A stretch of 37,472 nucleotides of DNA, from NCBI RefSeq assembly GCF_900215205.1, contig NZ_OBDY01000053.1:1-37472 (forward strand). Reading direction: 5' to 3'. The position numbers were made by a program, and so were the translations under genes. The notes under the pieces were generated by a model that was given only the letters and a program-made list of their open reading frames with translations, was not told the origin of the DNA and did no database searches. Positions 7,739 through 16,152 of the stretch are shown in pieces (the first letter of the stretch is position 1; each line of letters starts with the position of its first letter). The stretch comes from Paractinoplanes atraurantiacus (GTDB lineage Bacteria; Actinomycetota; Actinomycetes; Mycobacteriales; Micromonosporaceae).

Positions 7739-8625
7739 CCGGCGACGACGTCCTCCGGATGATCGGCGAGGTGTGTGACCGGGCCAAGGCCGGCGATCTC
7801 GAGGCGCGGCTGCCCAAGGTCGACGGCTCCGAGGTGGCCCGCGAGACCCGGATCAAGCTCAACGGGCTGCTCGACGTCACCGACGCCTTCGTCCGCGAGT
7901 CCGGCGCCGCCCTCGACGCCGCCGCCGAAGGGCGCTTCCACCGGCGGTTCCTCACCCGCGGCCTGTCCGGCTCCTTCCGCAAGGCGGCCGCGCAGATCTC
8001 GCACTCCAGCGATCAGATGAGCGTGTCCGCCGCTCAGCTCGGCGAGGCCGCCCAGTCGCGGGTGGCGCTCGCCGACGAGCTCGAGTCGGCCGTGCTCACC
8101 GTCTCCGAGCAGGTCGCCACCGCCGCGACCGAGATGGGGGCCTCGGCCAACGGGCTGGCCGACTTCGCCCGCGAGGCCGTCTCCGACGCGGAGCGCGGGC
8201 TGGTCACGGTCGGGTCGCTGCGCGCGGCCTCGGACGAGATCCGCCGCGCGGTCGACCTGATCAACAGCGTGGCCGCGCAGACCCGGCTGCTGGCGCTGAA
8301 CGCGACGATCGAGGCGGCCCGGGCCGGTGAGATGGGCCGCGGCTTCAGCGTGGTCGCCAGCGAGGTGAAGAGCCTGGCCACCGAGACCAGCTCGTCCAGC
8401 GAGGAGATCCTCGGGCAGGTCACCACCGTGCAGCAGGCCGCCAACGACGCGGTGCGCGTGCTGGAGGCGGTGACGGCGAGCATCCGGGAGATGAGCGGCC
8501 TGGTCAACGGCATCGCCCAGGCCATCGACGGCGGCCACGACTCGGGCATGTCGGGGCTGTCTCAGTTGGCCGAGGTCCTGCGGGGTGAGGTCACCCGCTT
8601 CGTCTCCTCCGCTCGGGGGTCGTAG
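7735..8625 (+). CDS. Soluble methyl-accepting chemotaxis signalling protein
   Basis: A 296-residue protein with no membrane segment. Residues about 90-290 are an MCP cytoplasmic coiled-coil hairpin. Its CheA/CheW-contacting tip reads AAQTRLLALNATIEAARAGE and continues GRGFSVVASEVKSLA; the consensus QTNLLALNAAIEAARAGE is matched except for N-to-R and A-to-T. The N-terminal 90 residues look like a HAMP-like helical adaptor. It is coupled by a 4-bp overlap to the PAS gene and probably receives the redox signal from it, passing it to CheA and flagella. No che gene is in the window. Its 3' end overlaps the convergent kinase gene by 64 bp. Confidence 0.9.
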   Translation: MTGDDVLRMIGEVCDRAKAGDLEARLPKVDGSEVARETRIKLNGLLDVTDAFVRESGAALDAAAEGRFHRRFLTRGLSGSFRKAAAQISHSSDQMSVSAAQLGEAAQSRVALADELESAVLTVSEQVATAATEMGASANGLADFAREAVSDAERGLVTVGSLRAASDEIRRAVDLINSVAAQTRLLALNATIEAARAGEMGRGFSVVASEVKSLATETSSSSEEILGQVTTVQQAANDAVRVLEAVTASIREMSGLVNGIAQAIDGGHDSGMSGLSQLAEVLRGEVTRFVSSARGS

Positions 8626-10628
8626 ACCGGGGCCTCGTACGCGTGCGGGACCGTGACCAGGAAGGCGGCGCCGCGCGGCTGGTTGGGGCGGTAGCTGACG
8701 TCCAGGCCGCCCGCCTGGGCCAGCTGGCGCACCAGGTACAGCCCGAGCCCGGTGCCGCTGGTCCGGGTGGCGACGCCGCTCTCGGCGCGGGCGAAACGGT
8801 CGAACAGGTGCTCGACGAACGCCTCGGGGACGCCTTCGCCCTCGTCGGCCACCTTGACCTCGACGTGGTCGCGCCGGTTGGCCACGGTCACCGTGACCGG
8901 CGGCTCGCCGTACTTGTCGGCGTTGGCGATCAGGTTGCCCAGGATGAGCTGGAGATGCTTGGGGTCGGCGAAGCCGTAGATCTCGTCGGGCGCCACCACG
9001 GTGACCTGCTCGGCGGCCACGGCCGCACGGACCAGGTGCGACAGGTCCACTCGTACGGGCCGGGCCACCAGCGCCCCCGCGTCGAGCTGGGCGAGGGTCA
9101 GGATGTCGGTGACCAGCTCACTGGCGCTGTGCCCGGCCGCGGTCATCCGGCGTACATCGTGAAGCTTGGCCTCGGCCGTCGACTCTCCCCAGTCGTCCAG
9201 GAGCAGCTCGCCGAGGCCGATGATGCGGGTCAGCGGCTGGCGGACGTCGTGGCTGAGCATCGCCATGACGTCGCCCAGATGGGCGTTGACCTGCTGAAGT
9301 CGCTCGGCGTGCTCGGCCAGCTCGGCCCGGTCGGCGAGCCGGGCCCGTTCCAGGGCACGGCGCTCGGTGGTGTCGATGATCTGCATGGCGAAGTACTGCG
9401 GGCGGCCCTCGTTGTCGCGCAGCAGGGCGCTGGTGACCGACGCGTCGATGATCCGGCCGTCCGCGTGGACGTACCGTTTCTCCAGGTCGAAGCCGTCTGT
9501 CCGGCCGGAGAGGCAGTCGCGGATGTGCTCGGCGGCCCGGCCCACGTCGTCCGGATGGGTGATGTCGTCGCTACGGCGGCCGATCAGGTCGGCCTCGGAT
9601 CGGCCGAACAGCTCGGCCGCGGCCGGGTTGACCCGCACGTAGCGGCCCTCGGTGTCGGTCAGGGTCATGCCGATCCGGGAACCGTCGAAGACCTTGCGGA
9701 ACCGGTCCTCGCTGAGCCGCAGGTCCTGGCGGCTGCGCCGGGCCCGGCCGGCCGCGGCCACCACCAGCAGGCCGACCACGGCCGCTCCGGCCAGACCGGC
9801 CCGCCCGGCGATCTCGTTGTCGCCCAGCGTCGCGAACAGCACGTCCTCGGGTACCGCGGCCGACAGCCGCCACGGCGTGCCCTCGATCGGGGTGGACGAA
9901 TATCGCCACCACCGGCCGCCGGCCTGATATCGGCCCTTGGCGTTCTGGCGCAGGGCCGCCGCCAGCGGCTCGTTCTCGCCGGCCAGGGTGGGCACCGCAC
10001 CGTCGAGCGTCCCGTTCGCGGCGACGATGCTGCCGTTGCCGTCGACCAGCTGCACCTGGGCGCCACTGTAGGTGAGGGCGGTGGACAGATAGGTCGACAG
10101 CGGGCTGTCGCGGATCTCCACCGCGCCGGAGAAGACGCGCCGCCCGCTGGTGGTCTGGAAGGGCACCGCGAAGGCGACCACCGGCAGGCCGCGCACGGCC
10201 GACGACACGACCGGGGACACGGCGGTCCGGCCGTCGTTCAGGGCGGTCCACAGGTGGGTGTAGCGCGCGGCCAGGTCCTTGCCGATGATCGTCGGGTCGT
10301 GCGGCACGACCTGCAGTGCCCGGCCCTTCGAGTCGAGCAGGACGGCGGCCGGATAGCCGAAGCCGGCGACCGCGCGGGCGAAGTCGCGCGCGTCGACGGT
10401 CGGGTCGGAGAGCGAGGCGCGGGCCTGCACCCGCTCCCGGTCCATCAGATCGCCGGTGTAGCTGGTGACGAAGTCGCCGAGCAGGCCGACTCGCAGGTTG
10501 AAGCGCTGCGCCAGCGACTGCCGGCTGTCGTACTGCTGCCAGAACAGCACCGCGGTGCCCACCGCGACCAGCACCAGCCAGATCAGCAGTGGGACGAGCG
10601 CGGGCCTGATCCTGCGCGCGAGCCTCAC
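8562..10628 (-). CDS. Membrane sensor histidine kinase (Cache-like, PAS, HisKA, HATPase)
   Basis: A 688-residue kinase. TM1 is at about 11-29, an extracellular Cache-like sensor at 31-270, TM2 at about 275-294, and PAS at about 305-425. A coiled linker leads to HisKA with phospho-acceptor His460 (MLSHDVRQPL). The HATPase has N box NLIANADKYG (565-574), G1 ADEGEGVP (594-601) and G2 SGTGLGLYL (624-632). It should autophosphorylate in response to an extracellular ligand, but no response regulator gene is nearby, so it is an orphan kinase here. It follows the phosphatase gene by 37 bp in the same operon. Start is GTG. Its last codons overlap the convergent MCP gene. Confidence 0.93.
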   Translation of the reverse strand: MRLARRIRPALVPLLIWLVLVAVGTAVLFWQQYDSRQSLAQRFNLRVGLLGDFVTSYTGDLMDRERVQARASLSDPTVDARDFARAVAGFGYPAAVLLDSKGRALQVVPHDPTIIGKDLAARYTHLWTALNDGRTAVSPVVSSAVRGLPVVAFAVPFQTTSGRRVFSGAVEIRDSPLSTYLSTALTYSGAQVQLVDGNGSIVAANGTLDGAVPTLAGENEPLAAALRQNAKGRYQAGGRWWRYSSTPIEGTPWRLSAAVPEDVLFATLGDNEIAGRAGLAGAAVVGLLVVAAAGRARRSRQDLRLSEDRFRKVFDGSRIGMTLTDTEGRYVRVNPAAAELFGRSEADLIGRRSDDITHPDDVGRAAEHIRDCLSGRTDGFDLEKRYVHADGRIIDASVTSALLRDNEGRPQYFAMQIIDTTERRALERARLADRAELAEHAERLQQVNAHLGDVMAMLSHDVRQPLTRIIGLGELLLDDWGESTAEAKLHDVRRMTAAGHSASELVTDILTLAQLDAGALVARPVRVDLSHLVRAAVAAEQVTVVAPDEIYGFADPKHLQLILGNLIANADKYGEPPVTVTVANRRDHVEVKVADEGEGVPEAFVEHLFDRFARAESGVATRTSGTGLGLYLVRQLAQAGGLDVSYRPNQPRGAAFLVTVPHAYEAPVYDPRAEETKRVTSPRRTSAN

Positions 10629-10665
10629 GCTGAATCATCGGCCGTCTCGGCGATCTGCTGAGCGG

Positions 10666-11862
10666 CTATCGCCGGTGGACCGCCAGGACCGCGATGTCGT
10701 CGGTCGGCTGGTCGAGGCCGATGCTGGTCATCACCTCGGAGCAGACCTGCTCGGGCGCCGCCGGCCGCACCACCTCGATGAGGGCGTCGATGCCGACGTC
10801 GATGACCCGGTCGCGGCGCTCGATGAGCCCGTCGGTGTAGCACAGCATCAGGGCGCCGGGCGGCAGATCGATCCGCGTGGTTTGCCGCGGGCGGCCGGCG
10901 CCGACGCCCAGTGGGGCGTCGACGGGCATCTCGACCAGGCCCTTCTGACCGTTCGGCAGGGCCAGCACCGGGAGCAGGTGACCGGCCGAGGAGAGGTGGA
11001 CCGTGGTGTGGTCGGGTGAGATCGTCGCGTACAGGGCCGTGGTGAGACTGCCGGCCTCGAAATGCCGGACCTTTCGGTCCAGGAGGGTGAGGACCTCGGC
11101 CGGATCGTCACTCATCAGGGTGTACGCCCGCAGCGCGCTCCGGACGCGGCCCATCACCACGGCCGAGGCCAGCCCGTGGCCGGACACGTCGCCGATGACC
11201 AGCCCGAGCGGGCCCGAGGGCAGGCGGAACACGTCGTACCAGTCGCCGCCGAGACCGAAGTCGTGACCGGGCACGTAGCGGGCCGCGAACGAGAGGTCGG
11301 GCAGCTCGGGCAGCAGCGGCGGCAGCAGGCTGCGCTGCAGGGCCAGGGCCGCGGCCTGGTCGAGCTTGCGGGCCCGGATCTGCCCGGCCGCGCCGGCCCG
11401 GTCGGCCGCCACCTCGAGCAGACGGATGTCGTCGCCGGTGAAATGCCGGGGCGAGCAGGTGCCCACGTGCAGCACGCCGATGATCTCGCCGGCGGCCAGC
11501 ACCGGCACGCCGAGCAGCGAGCGGATGCCCTTCTCGATCAGCACCGGGCTGACCACGTCGTCGGCGGTCACGTCGTGCAGCACCACCGGGCGGCGGGCCT
11601 GCGCGACCCGGCCCGAGAAGCCCTGGCCGACCGGCACCCGGATGCCCTGGCGGATCTCCTGCTCGAGGCCCCTGGCGGCGGTGGCGACGAGCTGCTGGGC
11701 GTGCGAGTCGAGCAGCATGATGGCGGCGGTGTCGGCGTCGAGCAGATCGCGCACCCGCTCCAGCAACTCGTCGAGCAGATCGGAGACCTCGAGCCGGGAC
11801 AGGGCGGCATCAGTGACGGACTCCAGGCGGCGTAGCCGCTCGTCGTCACGCATCGCCCCCAC
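10666..11862 (-). CDS. GAF-SpoIIE serine phosphatase
   Basis: A 398-residue PP2C-type phosphatase of the RsbU/RsbP/SpoIIE class, which dephosphorylates anti-anti-sigma proteins in partner switching. The GAF sensor domain spans about 25-165. The phosphatase domain carries the metal-binding motifs GGDWYDVF (205-212), IGDVSGHGL (223-231), YTDGLIE (342-348) and PTDDIAVLAV (386-395). All key aspartates are present, so it should be active. The upstream gene, 9 bp away, encodes an RsbW-like ATPase, the usual antagonist. No anti-anti-sigma or sigma factor is in view. The GTG start at 11862 has AGGGTGG upstream; an ATG three codons later is an alternative. Confidence 0.92.
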   Translation of the reverse strand: MGAMRDDERLRRLESVTDAALSRLEVSDLLDELLERVRDLLDADTAAIMLLDSHAQQLVATAARGLEQEIRQGIRVPVGQGFSGRVAQARRPVVLHDVTADDVVSPVLIEKGIRSLLGVPVLAAGEIIGVLHVGTCSPRHFTGDDIRLLEVAADRAGAAGQIRARKLDQAAALALQRSLLPPLLPELPDLSFAARYVPGHDFGLGGDWYDVFRLPSGPLGLVIGDVSGHGLASAVVMGRVRSALRAYTLMSDDPAEVLTLLDRKVRHFEAGSLTTALYATISPDHTTVHLSSAGHLLPVLALPNGQKGLVEMPVDAPLGVGAGRPRQTTRIDLPPGALMLCYTDGLIERRDRVIDVGIDALIEVVRPAAPEQVCSEVMTSIGLDQPTDDIAVLAVHRR

Positions 11863-11871
11863 GAGGCCACC

Positions 11872-12294
11872 CTAGTTGGAGTGACCCCCCGGACGGGAGG
11901 CGGGAAGTGCGAACCTGGCCCACACGTGTTTACCGCCCACCGCCGGGTACCAGCCGACGTCGAGCGCGAGCCGTTCGGTGAGCCGCAGCCCCAGCCCACC
12001 CGACCTTTTCGGACGGCGGGCGTCGACGGCCGGGCGTCCTCGCGGATCCCGGTCGGCCACGTCGATGATCACCGCGTCGGGGCGGCGCAGCAACGCGACG
12101 ACGGCCCGCGACCGGGCGTGCCGCAGCGCGTTCGAGGCCAGCTCGGTCGCCACCACGAGCAGCGTGTCGCTGGCCGGCACAGTGTCCACTTTCCGCATCT
12201 CGGCCCGCAGGATCCGTAACTCCACCGGCTCGCCGATCGTCCACCGGCCGACTTCCTCGGCGGTGAGCGGCTGCATCATCCGCCATCCCGTCAT
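11872..12294 (-). CDS. RsbW-like anti-sigma factor/serine kinase ATPase
   Basis: About 140 residues forming a single HATPase_c_2 domain, as in RsbW and SpoIIAB. The N box is ATELASNALRHARS, G1 is VADRDPRGRP and G2 is GGLGLRLTERLA. Such proteins bind ATP, phosphorylate an anti-anti-sigma factor or sequester a sigma factor, and are widespread in actinobacteria. It is the first gene of a probable operon with the GAF-SpoIIE phosphatase and the histidine kinase. The start is uncertain: the frame is open to 12327 and ATGs at 12294, 12279 and 12276 are all possible. AGAGGG lies just ahead of 12294. Confidence 0.85.
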   Translation of the reverse strand: MTGWRMMQPLTAEEVGRWTIGEPVELRILRAEMRKVDTVPASDTLLVVATELASNALRHARSRAVVALLRRPDAVIIDVADRDPRGRPAVDARRPKRSGGLGLRLTERLALDVGWYPAVGGKHVWARFALPASRPGGHSN

Positions 12295-12386
12295 GCGCCC
12301 TCTAGTGCCCCGCCGGGCGCGCCGCAAAGCTTGTGGATCATCTTCACCCTGGTCACGACCGTCACATCACCCGTCCGGGTGTCTGT

Positions 12387-13193
12387 TCAGCCCGCGTTGC
12401 GGGCCGTGATCAGCCAGCAGGACGCGGTGAAGCGAACGTTAGTGCCACTAATGAAGGGGTCGAAGGCCGCCCGAACCGTCTCGATGATCCGCGAGCGCCT
12501 CGGCTCCTCCACGTCCGCCAGGATCTGGCCGACCGGGCCGAGTCGCGTGAAATAACCGGTCAGCTCGCTCTCCGGCATGGTCAGCTCGACGTCCAGTGGC
12601 TCCAGCTCGACGTCCGACCAGCCGCTCTCGGCCAGGATCTCCCGCACCAGCGAGGGGTCGGCCAGCCCGAACTGGCCCGGCCCGTCCCGGCGCGGCGGCA
12701 ACTCGGGCAGCAGCGGCCCGGCTGCCCGCTCGGCGGTCGTCATGAACGGGTTGTCATCGATGTCTCGCCACACGACGAGGCGTACACCCGCAAGCGGCTT
12801 CGAAGCTCGCCGAAGATTGGCGAAAGCGCGCACCGGCTCGGGAAAGAACATCACGCCGAAGCGGGAGACGATGGCGTCGAACGAGGCGGGTGGGAAGTCG
12901 TACACCTGCGCATCGGCTTCGATAAATGCAATGCCGTCGCCCTCCCGCCGGCGGGCGGCCGTGATCATCGGTGTCGAGACGTCGATGCCGACCGCCCGGC
13001 GGCCCGGCGTGCGCGCGATCGCGGCCGTCGTCGCGCCGGTGCCGCAGCCGACGTCGAGCACCTCACCCGCCGGCAGGCCCTCGATCAGCACCTGTTCGAA
13101 CGGCCGGAACAACTCCTCCAGCATCGCCTGCGATGCCACCCAGCCCTGTCCGCCCGGACCGTTCCACCGGGCCGCCTGATCCACTGTCGCCAT
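12387..13193 (-). CDS. Class I SAM-dependent methyltransferase
   Basis: A 268-residue protein of the UbiE/Methyltransf_11 type. Motif I VLDVGCGTGATT binds the adenosyl moiety. The acidic residue at the end of strand 2 is in VGIDVSTPMI, and DAIVSRFGVMFFPEP is a typical motif-IV/post-motif region. The acceptor is unknown. The ATG at 13193, 15 codons inside the open frame, is chosen because AAAGG and AAGGGG precede it and because a MerR-type promoter (TTGACC at 13249-13254 on the minus strand, 19-bp spacer) would place transcription just upstream. It is divergent from a MerR regulator, so control by that protein is likely. Confidence 0.88.
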   Translation of the reverse strand: MATVDQAARWNGPGGQGWVASQAMLEELFRPFEQVLIEGLPAGEVLDVGCGTGATTAAIARTPGRRAVGIDVSTPMITAARRREGDGIAFIEADAQVYDFPPASFDAIVSRFGVMFFPEPVRAFANLRRASKPLAGVRLVVWRDIDDNPFMTTAERAAGPLLPELPPRRDGPGQFGLADPSLVREILAESGWSDVELEPLDVELTMPESELTGYFTRLGPVGQILADVEEPRRSRIIETVRAAFDPFISGTNVRFTASCWLITARNAG

Positions 13194-13223
13194 AACCCCT
13201 TGCCTTTCCGCGTCGTCCGTGTC

Positions 13224-13254
13224 AGCGTTCCAGCTCAAGTCGGCTTGAGGTCAA
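13224..13254 (-). promoter_or_regulatory. MerR-type promoter/operator
   Basis: CTCAAG (13234-13239) and CTTGAG (13244-13249) form an inverted repeat around TCGG. On the minus strand this reads ACCTCAAG-N4-CTTGAG, close to boxes bound by MerR/SoxR-family activators. The repeat lies in a 19-bp spacer between a minus-strand -35 TTGACC and a weak -10 AACGCT, the overlong spacing characteristic of MerR-activated promoters. It drives toward the methyltransferase and sits about 17 bp upstream of the MerR gene on the other strand. Confidence 0.65.
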
Positions 13255-13266
13255 GGGAGACCCGCG

Positions 13267-13695
13267 GTGGACCTGGACATCGGTGAGGTGGCGCGCCGCT
13301 CCGGGCTGCCCGTCTCCGCCCTGCGCTACTACGAGGAGAAAGGCCTGATCGCCCCGAACGGGCGGCGTGGCCTGCGCCGGCAGTACGACGCCGGGGTGAT
13401 GCAGCGGCTGGCGCTGATCGCCCTGGGGCGCAACGCCGGCTTCTCCCTCGACGAGATCGGCCGGCTCATCCCGGCCGGCCCCGGTGACGCGCCCGCGCTC
13501 GACCGGAAGATGCTGGCCGCGCGGGCCGACGAGCTCACCTCGACCATCCAGGAGCTGACCGTGCTGCGGGACGCCCTGCGGCACACCGCGGCCTGCCGCG
13601 CGCCGAGCCACGCCGAGTGTCCGACCTTCATGGCGGCCCTGTCTCACCCCGGCCGAATTGCTCCTTTTCGGGGGAAGCGCAAGTTGACAAAATGA
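13267..13695 (+). CDS. MerR-family transcriptional regulator
   Basis: A 142-residue MerR protein. The winged helix at the N-terminus has the family signature IGEVARRSGLPVSALRYYEE and continues KGLIAPNGRRGLRRQY. A dimerisation coiled coil follows (about 80-115), then a short C-terminus with Cys residues in HTAACRAPSHAECPTF. The His/Cys-rich tail could bind a metal or sense redox state, but this is speculative. A matching palindrome with a 19-bp promoter spacer lies just upstream and faces the divergent methyltransferase gene, its likely target. GTG start chosen from the MerR fold, which begins at once. Confidence 0.9.
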   Translation: MDLDIGEVARRSGLPVSALRYYEEKGLIAPNGRRGLRRQYDAGVMQRLALIALGRNAGFSLDEIGRLIPAGPGDAPALDRKMLAARADELTSTIQELTVLRDALRHTAACRAPSHAECPTFMAALSHPGRIAPFRGKRKLTK

Positions 13696-13740
13696 GGTTT
13701 GATTGACGCGGCTCGACGCCTAGTCACGGATGGTGGTTCT

Positions 13741-16152
13741 GTGAGTTCCTGGATGCGGCGGCGCGATCACAACATCTTCTTCAACGGATTCGCGTTCTTG
13801 CTCTGCGGACTGCTGGCCGGCGTCGTGGTCGCGGCGGCCGCGTTCCCCGTGGTCGCGATGTCCGGGCTGGCCGCCAAGGCCGGCGGCGAGACGTTCGCGA
13901 GCCTGCCCGGCGAGCTCAAGGAGTTCAACTCCCCGCAGATCACCCGGGTCTACGCGTCCGACAACAAGACACAGCTCGCGCAGTTCTACGACGAGTTCCG
14001 CAGCGACGTGCGGCTCAAGGACATGTCGAAATTCATGCGTGACGCGATGGTCGCCGCCGAGGACCGCGAGTTCTACAACCACAACGGCGTCGATCTCAAA
14101 GGCGTCGCGCGGGCCCTGGTGAACAACAACAACGGCAAGTCCAAGCAGGGCGCCTCGACGATCACCATGCAGTGGGTACGGATGTCGCTGGCCTACTCCG
14201 CGACCAGCCCGCAGGAAGTCGTCGACGCGACCGAGGACACCCCGAAACGCAAAGTCACCGAGATGAAGTACGCGATGCAGGTCGAAAAGGAGCTGACGAA
14301 AGATCAGATCCTCGAGCGCTACCTGAACATCGCACCGTTCGGCAAGCAGACGTACGGGATCTTCGCCGCCAGCCAGGTGTATTTCAACAAGAAGCCGAAA
14401 GACCTGACGATCGGCCAGGCGGCCCTGCTGGCGGCGGTCGTCAAGGCCCCGTCCGCGTTCGACCCGACCACCGCCGAGGGCTACAAGGCGATCAAGCTGC
14501 GCCGCGACACGTACGTCATTCCCGGCATGGTCGAGATGGGCGCCATCACCCAGGCCCAGGCGGCCAAGGCGATCAAAGAGCCGATCCCGAAAGTGGTGAA
14601 GCCCATCGGCAACGGCTGCGTGTCGGTCTCCCGGAACGAGTGGGGCTTCTTCTGCGACTTCTTCTACCGGTGGTGGATGGAGAGAGAAGAGTTCGGGGCG
14701 ACGTCGTACGACCGTGAGCGGCGCCTGAAGAGCGGCGGCTACCGCATCACGACGACGATCGACGTGAAGGCGCAGAGCCAGGCCCGCAAGCGCATCGCCC
14801 AGCTGATCTCCGAGAAGGACACGAACGCGCTCCTGCTGGCCGCGGTGCAGCCCGGCACGGGCAAGGTCCGCCTGCTGGCGGCCAACCGCCGGTTCAAGCT
14901 CGACGAGTCGAAGAACTACATGTCCTCCGACCCGGCCAAACGCAAGCGGGGCATCCGGGGCAGCTACCCGAACACGACCAACCCGCTGCTGACCGGCGGC
15001 GGCGACATCACGGGCTACCAGGCCGGCTCGGTGATGAAGATGTTCACGATGGTGGCGGCGCTGGAAAAGGGCGTCCCACTGGCGTACCAGATCAAGACGG
15101 AGAAGCAGTACCGGTCCAGCTACATCATCAGCTCCCGCAGCGAGTCGGCCTGCGACGGCACCCACTTCTGGTGCCCGCAGAACTCGGGCGGAGGAGGCGA
15201 GGGCGTCTTCAACATGTGGACGGCCTTCGGCAAATCCATCAACACCTACTTCGTGCCGCTGGAGGAGCAGATAGGCGCGGAAAGGGTGGTCGACGCGGCG
15301 AAACGCTTCGGCATCAAATTCCGGGCGCCGAGCGACGCCAAGCTGGCCTCACCAGGCTATTCACACCAGTGGGGTGCGTTCACCCTGGGCGTGTCGGCGA
15401 CGACCCCGCTGGACATGGCGAACGCGTACGCCACCCTGGCCGGCGACGGCATGTACTGCGAGCCGACGCCGATCGAGCAGATCGTCACCAACAGCGGCCA
15501 GAAACTCGACATCGGCAAACCCAACTGCAACCGGGCGACCAGCGCCGACGTGGCCCGGGCGGCGCTGGACGCGACCCGCTGCCCGGTCGGCGACTCGGCC
15601 CGCCTGGGCAGCTGCCAGGGTGCGACGGCCCCGCAGACCAGAGACGTGGTCGGCCACCCGGTCTTCGGCAAGACCGGCACGACGGACCGCGACCGCACGG
15701 CGTCGCTGATCGCGGGAACGACGTCGCTGGTGGTGGCGGGCTATCTGGTCAACCCGGACTACCAGGCCCACAAGGACAGGTTGCGGCACGCCCAGGTGAA
15801 CCCGGCGGTCTACAAGACACTGGCCGACTACATGGAGGGCAAGCCGTACGTCCAGTTCAAGCGCCCGGAGAGCCGAAAGATCGCGTACGGCGACCAGCGC
15901 CGCATCCCGGACGTGACATGCGACCCGCTGAGCGAGGCCCGCGATCGCCTGCGGGACCTGGGCTTCCGCACGTACATCGGCCGCGACGTGGACTCGAAGT
16001 GCCCGGTCGGCACGGCGGCGGGGACGTCTCCCAGCGGCCGCACGATCAAGGGCGGCATCGTGACGATCGAGGTCAGCAACGGTAAGGACGTTCCGAAACC
16101 GGCTCTGCCTGGGTTGCCTCCGATCATCACGCCGCCCCGGCCGGGAGACTGA
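13741..16152 (+). CDS. Class A penicillin-binding protein with PASTA domain
   Basis: A bifunctional peptidoglycan synthase of about 803 residues; numbers below count from the upstream TTG at 13699. TM at about 29-55. The GT51 transglycosylase has EDREFYNHNG (121-130) with the catalytic Glu, GASTITMQ (151-158) and LERYLNIAPFGKQTYG. The transpeptidase has Ser444 in SVMK, SIN (513-515) and KTG (658-660). A single PASTA domain lies at about 737-795, followed by a Pro-rich tail. It acts outside the membrane in cell-wall synthesis, and PASTA may bind muropeptides. I prefer the GTG at 13741, preceded by GGTGG, which gives a short cytoplasmic tail; the TTG at 13699 lies only 3 bp after merR. Confidence 0.93.
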   Translation: MSSWMRRRDHNIFFNGFAFLLCGLLAGVVVAAAAFPVVAMSGLAAKAGGETFASLPGELKEFNSPQITRVYASDNKTQLAQFYDEFRSDVRLKDMSKFMRDAMVAAEDREFYNHNGVDLKGVARALVNNNNGKSKQGASTITMQWVRMSLAYSATSPQEVVDATEDTPKRKVTEMKYAMQVEKELTKDQILERYLNIAPFGKQTYGIFAASQVYFNKKPKDLTIGQAALLAAVVKAPSAFDPTTAEGYKAIKLRRDTYVIPGMVEMGAITQAQAAKAIKEPIPKVVKPIGNGCVSVSRNEWGFFCDFFYRWWMEREEFGATSYDRERRLKSGGYRITTTIDVKAQSQARKRIAQLISEKDTNALLLAAVQPGTGKVRLLAANRRFKLDESKNYMSSDPAKRKRGIRGSYPNTTNPLLTGGGDITGYQAGSVMKMFTMVAALEKGVPLAYQIKTEKQYRSSYIISSRSESACDGTHFWCPQNSGGGGEGVFNMWTAFGKSINTYFVPLEEQIGAERVVDAAKRFGIKFRAPSDAKLASPGYSHQWGAFTLGVSATTPLDMANAYATLAGDGMYCEPTPIEQIVTNSGQKLDIGKPNCNRATSADVARAALDATRCPVGDSARLGSCQGATAPQTRDVVGHPVFGKTGTTDRDRTASLIAGTTSLVVAGYLVNPDYQAHKDRLRHAQVNPAVYKTLADYMEGKPYVQFKRPESRKIAYGDQRRIPDVTCDPLSEARDRLRDLGFRTYIGRDVDSKCPVGTAAGTSPSGRTIKGGIVTIEVSNGKDVPKPALPGLPPIITPPRPGD

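Noticed and set aside
8643..10661. 672-codon plus-strand open frame opposite the histidine kinase
   Set aside because: Low-complexity product with no motif. The kinase on the minus strand is complete, so this is its shadow.
13094..13101. GTTCGAAC inside the methyltransferase gene, half of an SOS-box-like sequence
   Set aside because: It is an isolated short palindrome in coding DNA and lacks the spaced second half of a LexA box.
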